Shown: piece by piece, positions 1 through 11,246 of the stretch
Position numbering within the stretch: position 1 is the stretch's first letter
How the letters are laid out: the number at the start of each line of letters is the position of its first letter
DNA from: Zhihengliuella sp. ISTPL4
GTDB taxonomy: Bacteria > Actinomycetota > Actinomycetes > Actinomycetales > Microbacteriaceae
DNA: 64,000 bases
Reading direction: 5' to 3'
Assembly: GCF_002848265.1 (NCBI RefSeq)
Contig: NZ_CP025422.1
Location: forward strand, 620,001-684,000
The notes under the pieces: generated by a model
Database searches by the model: none
What the model was told of the DNA's origin: nothing
Seen by the model: only the letters and a program-made list of their open reading frames with translations
Made by a program: the position numbers and the translations under genes

Positions 1-828
1 GGGCCGGGTCCTTCACGCCGGTGGACGCCCACAGCGGACGCTGGAGGTTCGCGCCGAGCTTGAGGAGGTCCTGCGCGCGCTTCTCGGCGAACTTCTGCTC
101 GAAGAGCTCGTACGCCAGGCGCGCGTTGGCGAGACCGGCCTTGCTCTTGAGGGCCTCAGCCTCGGGGGTGCCGATCGCCGACAGTCGCTTGTCCGTCTCG
201 GTGTCGACCCGGGAGACGAAGAACGAGGCGACCGAGTGGATGCTCGACAGGTCGAAATCGCCGCTGTGCGCGCGCTCCAGGCCGGTCAGGTAGGCGTCGA
301 TGACCTCGGCGTAGCGCTCCAGGCTGAAGATGAGGGTCACGTTGACGCTGATGCCGTTCGCGATCGCCTCGGTGATCGCAGGGAGGCCCGCCTTCGTGGC
401 CGGGATCTTGACCAGGAGGTTGGGGCGGTCGATGGTCTTCCACAGCTCCTTGGCCTGCGCCACGGTGCCGTCGGTGTCGTGCGCGAGGTCGGGGGAGACC
501 TCGATCGAGACGCGGCCGTCGACGTGTCCGGACTCCTCCCACACCGGGCGGAAGACATCGAGCGCGGCCCGGACGTCCTGGGTCGTCGCGGCGAACACGG
601 CGTCCTCGGCGGAGGACCCGGACGCGGCGAGCTCGGAGACCTGCGCGTCGTAGGACGTGTCGTTCTTGTCGGTGATCGCGTTCGCGAAGATGGTCGGGTT
701 CGTGGTGACGCCCACGACGTTGCGCGACGCGATCAGCTCGGCGAGGTTGCCGGAGGAGATGCGGGTGCGCGAGAGGTCGTCGAGCCAGATGCTGACGCCG
801 GCGGCGGCGAGCTGGGCGGTGGGGGTGC

Positions 829-832
<4 letters not shown>
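1..832 (-). CDS. tal: Transaldolase (3' end outside window)
   Basis: Transaldolase of the non-oxidative pentose phosphate pathway; it moves a dihydroxyacetone unit between sedoheptulose-7-phosphate and glyceraldehyde-3-phosphate in the cytosol. The start ATG at 832-830 overlaps the tkt stop codon (ATGA), so the two genes are translationally coupled. The sequence shows TTNPTIF at residues 43-49 and the Schiff-base lysine at K142 in [11 protein letters not shown]. About 277 residues are visible; the family is about 370 residues in actinobacteria, so the last quarter runs off the left edge. The identification is very secure. Confidence 0.96.
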
Positions 833-2931
<2,099 letters not shown>

Positions 2932-3173
2932 GCCCTTTCCGACAGTTTCGAGGGCGCCCGTATTCCCTGGCGCATCCGCAACTTCCCTAGCGCATCCCGC
3001 ATCGTCGAGGAGACGGGCGGGTTGTGCGCAGCACCGGGCGCGCGAGTGCTCTCAGCATAGCGGGGACGGTCCTCCCGGCAGGGGGCCGGAAGGCACGGAA
3101 CGCGTCACGGCGTGTCATACACTGGAGAGGTTGTCCGGTAACGCGCGCGGAGGAGGCGATCGAGATCTCGACG

Positions 3174-4079
3174 ATGTCTGATCAGACCGTACGGAAGTCG
3201 TCCATCGGTCGCACGGTGAGCGCTTACGTCACTCTGACGAAGCCCCGAGTCCTCGAACTCCTCCTCGTCTCGACCGTTCCGGTCATGTTCCTCGCGCAGG
3301 GCGGACTGCCCGATCTCTGGCTGGTCCTCGCGACCGTCATCGGCGGATCGATGAGCGCGGGTTCCGCGGGTGCGTTCAACATGTACCTCGACCGCGACAT
3401 CGACGCGCACATGCATCGCACGGAGAACCGGCCGCTCGTGACCGGCGAGGTCAGCCCGCGCGGCGCCCTGATCTTCTCCTGGACGCTCGCGATCCTCTCC
3501 ACCGTGTGGCTCTGGTTCACCACGAACCCGCTCACGGCGATCCTCTCGGCTTCCGCGATCTTCTTCTACGTCGTGATCTACACGATGATCCTCAAGCGCC
3601 GCACCGAGCAGAACATCATCTGGGGCGGCATCGCCGGGTGCTTCCCGGTGCTGATCGGCTGGTCCGCCGTCACCGGGTCGCTCGACTGGCCGGCCTTCAT
3701 CCTCTTCCTGCTCGTCTTCCTTTGGACGCCGCCGCACTACTGGCCTCTGTCGATGAAGTACAAGGACGACTACGACGACGTCGACGTGCCCATGCTCGGC
3801 GTCACCCGCAACGCGTCCCAGGTCGGCCTGCAGGTCATCCTGTACGCGTGGGCCACGGTCGCCTGCTCCCTGTTGCTGGTGCCGATCGCCGGCATGGGCC
3901 TCGTCTACACCGTCTCCGCCCTGGTGTTCGGCGGCTGGTTCATCTACGAGTCGCACCGCCTGTACAACCAGGCGGTCCGGGGGACCGAGGCGCGGCCGAT
4001 GCGGGTCTTCCACGCCTCGATCACCTACCTGACGCTGCTGTTCGTCGCGGTCGCCATCGACCCGCTGCTGCCCTTCTGA
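3174..4079 (+). CDS. ctaB: Protohaem IX farnesyltransferase (haem O synthase)
   Basis: Polytopic membrane prenyltransferase that adds a farnesyl group to protohaem to make haem O for the aa3 cytochrome oxidase. The two Asp-rich motifs of UbiA-family enzymes are present: [19 protein letters not shown] near residue 66 and [10 protein letters not shown] near 199. I start at ATG 3174 ([10 protein letters not shown]) rather than the in-frame ATG 150 bases upstream, because the extra residues look non-coding. A GGAGGAGG stretch lies at 3149-3156, somewhat far upstream. Its last 55 bases overlap the end of the convergent gene at 4025. Confidence 0.95.
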   Translation: MSDQTVRKSSIGRTVSAYVTLTKPRVLELLLVSTVPVMFLAQGGLPDLWLVLATVIGGSMSAGSAGAFNMYLDRDIDAHMHRTENRPLVTGEVSPRGALIFSWTLAILSTVWLWFTTNPLTAILSASAIFFYVVIYTMILKRRTEQNIIWGGIAGCFPVLIGWSAVTGSLDWPAFILFLLVFLWTPPHYWPLSMKYKDDYDDVDVPMLGVTRNASQVGLQVILYAWATVACSLLLVPIAGMGLVYTVSALVFGGWFIYESHRLYNQAVRGTEARPMRVFHASITYLTLLFVAVAIDPLLPF

Positions 4080-4510
4080 TCCTCGTCGGTCTGGGGCTCC
4101 GCGGACGCCGGCTCCGCATCGACCTGCGGCTCTGCGAACTCTGCGGCGGCCGTCGGGAGAGCGGGCTCCTCGCGCGGGACTGAGACCGTCTCGACCGTCT
4201 CCTCCTCGATGATCGACGTCTCCTGCTCGCCGATCCGCGCGGCGGTGACGGGGATGGTAACCAGCGTGCGCGCGGCGGCGAGGCCGAGCGACAGGAGCAG
4301 GCCCACCAGGCCCGCGCCGAGGACGACCGCGCCGACGACGACGAGCGACTGACCGACGTACACCTCGACGCCGGTCGCGGTGCCGTCCATCAGGGTCGTG
4401 GTCATGGTGCCGATCTGTCCGGCGATCAGCCAGCCGCCGACCGCGGTCGCGGCAAGCGAGATGACGATGAGGAGCCAGAAGCCGGCGCTGCGGGTGAGTG
4501 TCTTGTTCAT
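4025..4510 (-). CDS. Small membrane protein, function unknown
   Basis: A protein of 161 residues with two predicted membrane helices (about residues 8-28 and 50-75), followed by a long acidic, Glu/Ala/Pro-rich tail that is probably cytoplasmic and disordered. I choose ATG 4510 ([10 protein letters not shown]); a GTG nine bases upstream is an alternative. The tail is encoded on top of the last 55 bases of convergent ctaB, an unusual but not rare arrangement. Proteins of this shape occur in Microbacterium and have been labelled dinucleotide-utilizing enzyme without a visible nucleotide fold; I do not accept that name here. Confidence 0.7.
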   Translation of the reverse strand: MNKTLTRSAGFWLLIVISLAATAVGGWLIAGQIGTMTTTLMDGTATGVEVYVGQSLVVVGAVVLGAGLVGLLLSLGLAAARTLVTIPVTAARIGEQETSIIEEETVETVSVPREEPALPTAAAEFAEPQVDAEPASAEPQTDEDQKGSSGSMATATNSSVR

Positions 4511-4577
4511 GCCGACCACGATGGCCGACGCGATGATGAGCCCCCGATGCGGGCGCTATGGATTCACTGTGCGGTGG

Positions 4578-5699
4578 TCAGTCGGCCGTCGCCGGTACGA
4601 CGGACGCGGTGCGCTTGAGGTGCAGCACGACGACCGTGTAGGTCGCGGCCGACAGCGATGCCAGGACCATGTGGATGCCCACGAGCACGGGCGGCAGTCC
4701 CTCTCTCGCCTGCCAGACGCCGACGGCCACCTGCACGAGGATCGCGATGACGAGGACGAGCAGCCACCGGCGGGGCTCGAGGCGCAGGACCCAGGCGGAC
4801 ACCGTCAGGAAGAGCACGAGCGCAGCGAGGATGTAGCCCGGCCAGGAGTGGACGTGGGCGAGGACCGTGGCGTCGAAGCCGCGGCGCAGCACGTCGGCGT
4901 CGCCCGAGTGCGGTCCCGATCCGGTCGTCAGCACGCCGAACAGGATCGTCACGGCCAGGGCGAGGCCGGTGACGTGCGTCACGATCGCGAACCAGGTCGG
5001 TACGGCGCGCTCGCGCGGCCCGTCCGGCGTCGCCAGCCGCACGAGGAACGCCGCGGTGATGCAGACGAGCAGGAGCGACGACGTGTAGTGGAACCCGACG
5101 ATGAACGGGTTCAGACCCGTGAGCACCGTGATGCCGCCGACCAGAGCCTGCGCGACCACGCCGATCAGCACGAGCCAGGCGAGAAGGACGAGATCCCGCC
5201 GGGCGGGCGTCGTGCGCACCGAGTGGACCGCAGCCGCGATCACCGCGACCAGGAGCACGGCGGACGCGACGGGGAAAGCAGGGAAGTCGGTGAGCGAGAC
5301 CAGGGCGAAGGCGACCGCCGCCCCGGCCAGGCCGCCGACCGCGAACCACAGGGCGTTGATGAGCGCCCGGCGGCCGCTGATGGTGTGCAGGACGAGCAGG
5401 ACGACGGCGATTGCGATGATCCCGACCACGCCGGTCATCAGCCGGTTGCCGAACTCGATCATCCCGTGGATGCCCTGCACCTCGACGATCGGCACCAGGG
5501 ACTCCGGCGTGCACAGCGGCCACTCGGTGCAGCCGAGGCCGGAGCCGGTGAGCCGCACGGCGCCGCCGGTGCCGATGATGATCGTCTCGCTGAGGAACGA
5601 CAGCCACGCGAAGACGGTGAGCGCACGACCCCACACCGCGGAGCGGGGGGAGGCCGTCGCCCTGGTCGTCGAACGGGCGGGGATGGTCGTCTCGGGCAT
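4578..5699 (-). CDS. ctaA: Haem A synthase (COX15/CtaA family)
   Basis: Integral membrane haem A synthase that oxidises the C8 methyl of haem O to a formyl group, completing the pathway begun by CtaB. The 373 residues contain about eight hydrophobic helices. The conserved extracytoplasmic loop has the cysteine pair CTEWPLC near residues 59-65, typical of the Gram-positive type, followed by EVQGIHGMIEFGNR with one of the haem-ligand histidines. It is separated from the convergent ctaB by one small membrane gene, and its promoter lies in the 232-base gap shared with sufB. Confidence 0.95.
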   Translation of the reverse strand: MPETTIPARSTTRATASPRSAVWGRALTVFAWLSFLSETIIIGTGGAVRLTGSGLGCTEWPLCTPESLVPIVEVQGIHGMIEFGNRLMTGVVGIIAIAVVLLVLHTISGRRALINALWFAVGGLAGAAVAFALVSLTDFPAFPVASAVLLVAVIAAAVHSVRTTPARRDLVLLAWLVLIGVVAQALVGGITVLTGLNPFIVGFHYTSSLLLVCITAAFLVRLATPDGPRERAVPTWFAIVTHVTGLALAVTILFGVLTTGSGPHSGDADVLRRGFDATVLAHVHSWPGYILAALVLFLTVSAWVLRLEPRRWLLVLVIAILVQVAVGVWQAREGLPPVLVGIHMVLASLSAATYTVVVLHLKRTASVVPATAD

Positions 5700-5931
5700 A
5701 AGTCCTCCGGCCCGTCGAAGACGTGGCGCACGGCCCGTCCGTCAGGCGGAACCTGTAGAATCGGATTGTTGCGATGAGCGCTGACAGCGCTGAAGCATCG
5801 TCAACAGTTTAGGCGCGATGGAAGCGCCCGTGATGAGGGCCCCACCAACGGCACCCGCTCCCGCAGACTCGACGGGGATCAGGTGTGTCGGGGCGGATGA
5901 CACCGTTTGGGACCTGTGAGGAGAGTGTTGC
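5700..5931. promoter_or_regulatory. Divergent ctaA / suf promoter region
   Basis: A 232-base gap between divergent ctaA and sufB. On the plus strand TGTAGAAT at 5753-5760 resembles an extended -10 element. The region contains the repeated hexamer AGCGCT-GAC-AGCGCT near 5775. A Shine-Dalgarno-like GAGGAGAG precedes the sufB ATG. No SufR gene lies next to the operon, so the regulator of this promoter is not visible here. Confidence 0.4.
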
Positions 5932-7350
5932 ATGTCGGATGTGCTGATCGACCGCCCGGAGCTCGATGGTCTGGGGGTGTACGAATTCGGCTGGCACGAT
6001 GAGGATGCCGCGGGTGCCGTCGCGAAACGCGGGATCTCGGAAGAGGTCGTCCGCGGGATCTCGGCTCTCAAGAACGAGCCGGAGTGGATGCTGAAGACCC
6101 GTCTCAAGGGCTATCAGCTCTTCGGCCGCAAGCCGATGCCGACCTGGGGTGCCGACCTCAGCGACATCGACTTCGACAACATCAAGTACTTCGTCCGCTC
6201 CACGGAGAAGCAGGCGCAGAGCTGGGAAGACCTCCCCGAGGAGATCCGCGAGACGTACGAGCGCCTGGGCATCCCCGAGGCCGAGCGTCAGCGTCTCGTC
6301 GCCGGTGTCGCCGCGCAGTACGAGTCCGAGGTCGTGTACCACCAGATCCGCGAGGACCTGGAGGCCCAGGGCGTCATCTTCATGGACACGGACACGGCGC
6401 TGCGCGAGCACCCCGAGTTCTTCGAGGAGTACTTCGGCACCGTCATCCCGGCGGGCGACAACAAGTTCGCCGCGCTGAACACGGCCGTCTGGTCGGGTGG
6501 CTCGTTCGTCTACGTCCCCAAGGGCGTGCACGTGGAGATCCCGCTGCAGGCCTACTTCCGGATCAACACCGAGAACATGGGCCAGTTCGAGCGGACCCTG
6601 ATCATCGCCGACGAGGACAGCTACGTCCACTACATCGAGGGCTGCACGGCTCCGATCTACAAGTCGGACTCCCTGCACTCCGCCGTCGTCGAGATCATCG
6701 TGAAGAAGAACGCCCGCGTGCGCTACACGACGATCCAGAACTGGTCGAACAACGTCTACAACCTGGTCACCAAGCGTGCCGTGGCGCACGAGGGCGCGAC
6801 CATGGAGTGGGTCGACGGCAACATCGGCTCCAAGGTGACGATGAAGTACCCGTCGATCTACCTGATGGGCGAGCACGCGAAGGGCGAGACGCTGTCGGTG
6901 GCCTTCGCCGGTCCCGGTCAGCACCAGGACGCCGGCGCGAAGATGATCCACATGGCGCCCTACACGCAGTCCTCGATCGTCTCGAAGTCGATCGCGCGTG
7001 GCGGTGGTCGTGCCGGCTACCGCGGCGAGGTCCGTGTCGACGCCGCTGCACACCACTCCGCCAACACCGTCCGCTGCGACGCGCTGCTCGTGGACACGAA
7101 GTCCCGCTCCGACACCTACCCGGCGATCGACATCCGCGTCGACGACGTCCAGCTCGGCCACGAGGCCACGGTCTCCAAGGTCAGCGAGGAGCAGCTCTTC
7201 TACCTGCAGTCCCGCGGCATGCCTGAGGACGAGGCGATGGCGATGATCGTGCGCGGCTTCATCGAGCCGATCGCGCGGGAGCTGCCGATGGAGTACGCGA
7301 TGGAACTGAACAAGCTCATCGAGATGGGCATGGAAGGATCGGTCGGCTAA
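5932..7350 (+). CDS. sufB: Fe-S cluster assembly scaffold SufB
   Basis: SufB, the central scaffold of the SufBC2D complex on which Fe-S clusters are built in the cytosol. The 472-residue length and the sequence throughout (for example [20 protein letters not shown] near 62 and [19 protein letters not shown] near 236) are diagnostic. It is the first gene of the suf operon, preceded by a GAGGAGAG ribosome site, and its stop codon is immediately followed by the ATG of sufD. In many actinobacteria a sufR repressor lies just upstream; here it is absent. Confidence 0.97.
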   Translation: MSDVLIDRPELDGLGVYEFGWHDEDAAGAVAKRGISEEVVRGISALKNEPEWMLKTRLKGYQLFGRKPMPTWGADLSDIDFDNIKYFVRSTEKQAQSWEDLPEEIRETYERLGIPEAERQRLVAGVAAQYESEVVYHQIREDLEAQGVIFMDTDTALREHPEFFEEYFGTVIPAGDNKFAALNTAVWSGGSFVYVPKGVHVEIPLQAYFRINTENMGQFERTLIIADEDSYVHYIEGCTAPIYKSDSLHSAVVEIIVKKNARVRYTTIQNWSNNVYNLVTKRAVAHEGATMEWVDGNIGSKVTMKYPSIYLMGEHAKGETLSVAFAGPGQHQDAGAKMIHMAPYTQSSIVSKSIARGGGRAGYRGEVRVDAAAHHSANTVRCDALLVDTKSRSDTYPAIDIRVDDVQLGHEATVSKVSEEQLFYLQSRGMPEDEAMAMIVRGFIEPIARELPMEYAMELNKLIEMGMEGSVG

Positions 7351-8556
7351 ATGGCGGCCTCGACGACAGCGCCCAGCGAGGCGCAGCACACGAACGCGCA
7401 CATCGACCCGGCCGCCCAGGTGGCGGACGCCGGATTCGTCCCCGTGCAGACCCGCTCGGAGCGGCCGCACTCGTTCGATCCGGACGACTTCGGCGCGCCG
7501 ACCGGTCGCGAGGTGAACTGGAAGCACACGCCGGTCGCCGCGCTCACGCCGCTGTTCCGCACCGCGGAAGGCGAGGAGGGCGTGCAGTACTCCTTCACGT
7601 CCGGTGAGCAGTACCTCGCCGCACCTCTTACGGCCGGAACCGCTCCGCGCGGCGAGGTCTTCCTCGCCGAGGACATCACGGCCGCCGTCGCGTGGCAGGG
7701 CGCCGCCGAGGCGCTGCACATCCGCATCCCGCGCGAGGAGGAGGTCGCAGCGCCGGTCTTCGTGTCCCTCACGGGCACCGGAGCCGACCGCCGGGCGGAC
7801 GCCCACATCGTGATCGAGGCCCTCGAGCACAGCGCCGCCACCGTGGTGCTGCAGCACAAGGGTTCGGCGCAGTACGCCCAGAACGTCGAGATCATCGTCC
7901 GCGACGGAGCGAAGCTCACCGTCGTCTCCGTGCAGCAGTGGGACGACGACGCGGTGCACGCGGCCGCCCACCAGGCGCGGGTCGCGGCGGACGCCACGCT
8001 CAAGCACTTCGTCGTGAGCTTCGGCGGCGGCGTGGTGCGCGTGAACCCGAGCGTCGAGCTCGCCGGTGCCGGCTCCGAGGGCTACCTGTACGGGCTGTCC
8101 TACGCCGACTCCGGTCAGCACCTCGAGAGCCAGGTGTACCTGCACCACAAGGGCGCGCACACGACCGGCGACGTGCTCTACAAGGGCGCGCTGCAGGGGG
8201 AGAGCGCCCACAGCGTGTGGATCGGCGACGTGCTGATCGGGGCGGACGCCACCGGCACCGACTCCTACGAGGCGAACCGCAACCTGGTGCTGACGGAGGG
8301 CGCGCGCGCCGACTCCATCCCGAACCTCGAGATCGAGACGGGCGACATCGTCGGCGCCGGGCACGCGAGTGCCACCGGCCGCTTCGACGACGAGCAGCTC
8401 TTCTATCTCCAGGCTCGCGGCATCCCGGAGGACGAGGCCCGCCGCCTGGTGGTGCTCGGCTTCCTCACCGACATCGTGCTGCGCCTCGGCATCCCCGACC
8501 TGGAGTCGGAGCTGCTGGCCGCCATCGAGGCCGAGCTCGCCGAGGTGGACGCGTGA
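7351..8556 (+). CDS. sufD: Fe-S cluster assembly protein SufD
   Basis: SufD, the paralogue of SufB that completes the SufBC2D scaffold and helps iron entry. It has 401 residues and shares the right-handed beta-helix core with SufB; the C-terminal signature DEQLFYLQARGIPEDEARRLVVLGF matches the equivalent segment of SufB (in two runs DEQLFYLQARG and IPEDEARRLV). The start ATG directly abuts the sufB stop codon, and its own stop overlaps the GTG of the ferredoxin gene, so translation is coupled along the operon. Confidence 0.95.
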   Translation: MAASTTAPSEAQHTNAHIDPAAQVADAGFVPVQTRSERPHSFDPDDFGAPTGREVNWKHTPVAALTPLFRTAEGEEGVQYSFTSGEQYLAAPLTAGTAPRGEVFLAEDITAAVAWQGAAEALHIRIPREEEVAAPVFVSLTGTGADRRADAHIVIEALEHSAATVVLQHKGSAQYAQNVEIIVRDGAKLTVVSVQQWDDDAVHAAAHQARVAADATLKHFVVSFGGGVVRVNPSVELAGAGSEGYLYGLSYADSGQHLESQVYLHHKGAHTTGDVLYKGALQGESAHSVWIGDVLIGADATGTDSYEANRNLVLTEGARADSIPNLEIETGDIVGAGHASATGRFDDEQLFYLQARGIPEDEARRLVVLGFLTDIVLRLGIPDLESELLAAIEAELAEVDA

Positions 8557-8879
8557 CCGCGCAGCGCGTCTGCGGCGTCTCCGAGCTGGAGCAGGACACG
8601 CCGCTGCGCGTCGAGCCGGACGGTGTGCCGATCACGGTCATCAAGGACGGCGAGGGTGTCATCCACGCCATCGGCGACACCTGCACCCACGGCGACATCT
8701 CGCTGTCCGAGGGCTTCGTGGAAGGCGACACGGTGGAGTGCTGGGCTCATGGCTCGGCCTTCTCCCTGATCACCGGCAAGCCCCAGAATCTCCCCGCATA
8801 TGAGCCCGTCCCGGTCTACGTCGTCGAGATCGACGGCGACGACGTGCTCATCGATCCCGCTGTGACGAAGGAAGTCTGA
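8553..8879 (+). CDS. Rieske-type [2Fe-2S] ferredoxin in the suf operon
   Basis: A 108-residue non-haem Rieske ferredoxin. The cluster ligands are visible as CTHG at about residue 44 and CWAHG about 18 residues later, the C-X-H...C-X2-H Rieske pattern; no membrane segment is present, so it is soluble. It starts at GTG 8553, overlapping the sufD stop by four bases, and lies between sufD and sufC. A small Rieske protein in this slot is common in actinobacterial suf operons. It may supply electrons for cluster assembly, but that role is inferred from position. Confidence 0.92.
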   Translation: MTAQRVCGVSELEQDTPLRVEPDGVPITVIKDGEGVIHAIGDTCTHGDISLSEGFVEGDTVECWAHGSAFSLITGKPQNLPAYEPVPVYVVEIDGDDVLIDPAVTKEV

Positions 8880-8882
8880 AGA

Positions 8883-9653
8883 ATGTCTGTTCTCGAGATC
8901 CGCGACCTGCATGTGACGGTCGAGACCGAGGCGGGGACCACCCCGATCCTCAACGGAATCACCCTCACCATGAACACCGGTGAGACCCACGCCATCATGG
9001 GCCCCAACGGCTCCGGCAAGTCCACCCTGGCCTACACGATCGCCGGCCACCCGAAGTACACGGTCACCTCCGGCTCCATCACCTTCGATGGTGAGGACGT
9101 CCTGGCGATGAGCGTCGACGAGCGGGCCCGCGCCGGTCTGTTCCTCGCCATGCAGTACCCGGTCGAGATCCCCGGCGTGACCGTGACGAACTTCCTGCGC
9201 ACCGCGAAGACCGCGCTCGACGGCGAGGCGCCGTCGATCCGCCAGTGGACCAAGGACGTCAAGGAGTCCATGGCGAACCTCCGCATGGACCCGAAGTTCG
9301 CGCAGCGCAACGTCAACGAGGGCTTCTCGGGCGGCGAGAAGAAGCGCCACGAGATCCTCCAGCTCGAGGTGCTCAAGCCGAAGTTCGCCGTGCTCGACGA
9401 GACCGACTCCGGCCTCGACGTGGACGCGCTGAAGATCGTCTCCGAGGGTGTCAACCGCGCGAAGGAGTCCACCGGTCTCGGTGTGCTGCTCATCACGCAC
9501 TACACCCGGATCCTCCGCTACATCCGTCCGGACTTCGTGCACGTGGTCGTCGCGGGCAAGATCGTCGAGGAGGGCGGACCCGAGCTCGCCGACCGTCTGG
9601 AGAACGAGGGCTACGACCGGTTCCTCGACCCCTCCGCTCCCATCGAGGCGTAG
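8883..9653 (+). CDS. sufC: Fe-S cluster assembly ATPase SufC
   Basis: ABC-type ATPase of the SufBC2D complex that drives conformational change during cluster assembly. It has 256 residues, Walker A GPNGSGKST near residues 40-48, the SufC-specific signature FSGGEKKRHE, a Walker B LDETDSGLD, and the H-loop in LLITHYTR. It follows the ferredoxin gene by three bases. Its TAG stop at 9651 is also the beginning of a TAGGCT hexamer placed six bases before the next gene, a possible internal promoter. Confidence 0.97.
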   Translation: MSVLEIRDLHVTVETEAGTTPILNGITLTMNTGETHAIMGPNGSGKSTLAYTIAGHPKYTVTSGSITFDGEDVLAMSVDERARAGLFLAMQYPVEIPGVTVTNFLRTAKTALDGEAPSIRQWTKDVKESMANLRMDPKFAQRNVNEGFSGGEKKRHEILQLEVLKPKFAVLDETDSGLDVDALKIVSEGVNRAKESTGLGVLLITHYTRILRYIRPDFVHVVVAGKIVEEGGPELADRLENEGYDRFLDPSAPIEA

Positions 9654-9662
9654 GCTGATCGC

Positions 9663-9992
9663 ATGACAGCGACCCTGACGGACGAGAAGTACGACGCGGT
9701 CACCGAGGCCCTCAAGGACGTGATGGATCCTGAGCTCGGGATCAACGTCGTCGACCTCGGACTCATCTACGACCTCGCCTGGGATGACGAGAACGACGCT
9801 CTCGTCATCCACATGACGCTGACCAGCGCGGGCTGCCCGCTCACGGACGTCCTCGAAGACCAGACGGCGCAGGCCCTCGACAACGTCGTGGACCGCTTCC
9901 GCATCAACTGGGTGTGGATGCCGCCGTGGGGCCCCGAGCGGATCACGGATGACGGGCGCGACATGATGCGCGCGCTCGGCTTCGCGATCTGA
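9663..9992 (+). CDS. DUF59 / SufT-like Fe-S assembly factor
   Basis: A 109-residue MIP18/DUF59 family protein, related to SufT and PaaD, thought to help mature Fe-S proteins. The family motifs DPELGINVVDLGLIYDL (near 20-36) and the reactive cysteine in TSAGCPLTDVL (near 57) are clear. It is the last gene of the suf operon. There is no Shine-Dalgarno sequence; instead TAGGCT at 9651-9656 lies six bases before the ATG, so the gene may also be expressed from a leaderless transcript. A strong hairpin follows at 10019. Confidence 0.92.
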   Translation: MTATLTDEKYDAVTEALKDVMDPELGINVVDLGLIYDLAWDDENDALVIHMTLTSAGCPLTDVLEDQTAQALDNVVDRFRINWVWMPPWGPERITDDGRDMMRALGFAI

Positions 9993-10018
9993 CCGGCTCC
10001 GGTCACCTGACCACCAGT

Positions 10019-10049
10019 CGAAGCGGGCGTGCCGGGCACGCCCGCTTCG
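10019..10049. terminator. Hairpin terminator after the suf operon
   Basis: Perfect 14-bp inverted repeat with a three-base loop: arm 10019-10032 begins CGAAGCGGGCGTGC and the matching arm is 10036-10049. No T-tract follows, as is usual for strong GC hairpins in actinobacteria. It separates the suf operon from the PatB-like gene, whose ribosome site starts 33 bases downstream. Confidence 0.8.
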
Positions 10050-10091
10050 CCGTCTCCGCAGCGGTGCGGAAAGAGAATCCCGGGAGGACGA

Positions 10092-11246
10092 ATGCTGTCG
10101 GTCAAGGCCCTGCCCCTGTCGGAGCTGCGCGAGCGGACCAGTGAGAAGTGGCGGGAGTATCCCGAGGACGTGCTGCCGCTCTTCGTGGCGGAGATGGACT
10201 TTCCGCTCGCTCCGACCATCACCGCTGCTCTGCAGCGCGCACTGGATCTCGGGGACACGGGGTACATCGCGTCGCGGACACCGCTCGCGGAGGCGTACGC
10301 GGATTTCGCGGAGCGTCGCTTCGGCTGGCGTCCCGACCCGGGGCGGATGCGCAGCACGGCGGACGTGAGCATGGGCATCGTGGAGATCCTCCGCCGTGTC
10401 ACACAGCCGGGGGAAGGCGTCATCGTCACGCCGCCGGTCTACCCGCCCTTCTACGACCTCGTCGCCGAGGCCGGTGCCGAGGTGCAGCGCGTCCCGCTGC
10501 GTGACACGGGGACCCGGTGGGAGCTCGACCTCGACGGGATCCGCGCCGCCTTCGAGGACGGCGCGACGGCGATGCTGCTCTGCAACCCGCACAACCCGAC
10601 CGGCACCGTGCACGATCGGGAGACGCTGTCCGCGCTGGCTGAGCTGGCTGACGAGTACGGCGCGACGATCGTCTCGGACGAGATCCATGCGCCGCTCGCC
10701 CAGCCCGGCGCGGGCTTCACGCCGTTCCTCGCCGCGAGCGACGCGGCGGCTCGGGTCGGCTACGCCGTCGTCAGCGCGAGCAAGGCGTTCAACCTCGCGG
10801 GGTTGAAGTGCGCGCTCATGGTCACCGCCGCTGAGGACACGGCCGGGGTCGTTCGCGACCTGCCGGTCGAGGTGGAGTGGCGGACGGGGCAGTTCGGTCT
10901 GCTCGCCGCCGTCGCTGCGTTCTCCGAGGAGAGCGATGCCTGGCTCGACGGCCTCCTGTACACGCTCGACGAGAACCGCGTCCTGCTCGAGGACCTGCTC
11001 GCACGTCATCTCCCCGCGGCGCGCTACCGGATTCCCGACGCGGGATACCTCGCCTGGATCGACCTCTCCGCCCTCGGCTGGGGCGACAACCCCGCCCGGC
11101 GGATCCTCCGTGAGGCGAAGGTCGCACTGCACTTCGGCCCGGCCTTCGGGGAGGAAGGGGCCGGGCACGTACGGCTGAACTTCGGCACGAGCCCCGAGAT
11201 CCTCACCGAGGCGATCGAGCGCATCGCCGCGCTCGTCGAGCGATGA
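10092..11246 (+). CDS. PatB/MalY-type PLP C-S lyase (cystathionine beta-lyase like)
   Basis: Fold-type I PLP enzyme of 384 residues, the MalY/PatB subgroup that cleaves C-S bonds in cystathionine, cysteine S-conjugates or cystine and releases pyruvate, ammonia and a thiol. LPLFVAEMDF near residue 30, NPHNPTGTV, SDEIHAPL and the PLP lysine in SASKAFNLAGLKCAL are diagnostic. It starts at ATG 10092 behind GGGAGG at 10082-10087 and is separated from suf by a terminator, so it is not part of that operon. Its stop overlaps the ATG of the MFS gene. Substrate is not determinable from sequence. Confidence 0.88.
   Translation: MLSVKALPLSELRERTSEKWREYPEDVLPLFVAEMDFPLAPTITAALQRALDLGDTGYIASRTPLAEAYADFAERRFGWRPDPGRMRSTADVSMGIVEILRRVTQPGEGVIVTPPVYPPFYDLVAEAGAEVQRVPLRDTGTRWELDLDGIRAAFEDGATAMLLCNPHNPTGTVHDRETLSALAELADEYGATIVSDEIHAPLAQPGAGFTPFLAASDAAARVGYAVVSASKAFNLAGLKCALMVTAAEDTAGVVRDLPVEVEWRTGQFGLLAAVAAFSEESDAWLDGLLYTLDENRVLLEDLLARHLPAARYRIPDAGYLAWIDLSALGWGDNPARRILREAKVALHFGPAFGEEGAGHVRLNFGTSPEILTEAIERIAALVER

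Noticed and set aside
5809..11168. Very long minus-strand frames (851 and 921 codons) opposite the suf operon
   Set aside because: Low-complexity Arg/His/Asp/Val translations without motifs, fully overlapped by highly conserved suf genes on the plus strand.
10092..11246. Cysteine desulfurase SufS for the suf operon
   Set aside because: Sequence motifs (NPHNPTG, SDEIHAPL, SASKAFNLAG) are those of PatB/MalY lyases, the SufS active-site Cys loop is absent, and a terminator separates it from suf.
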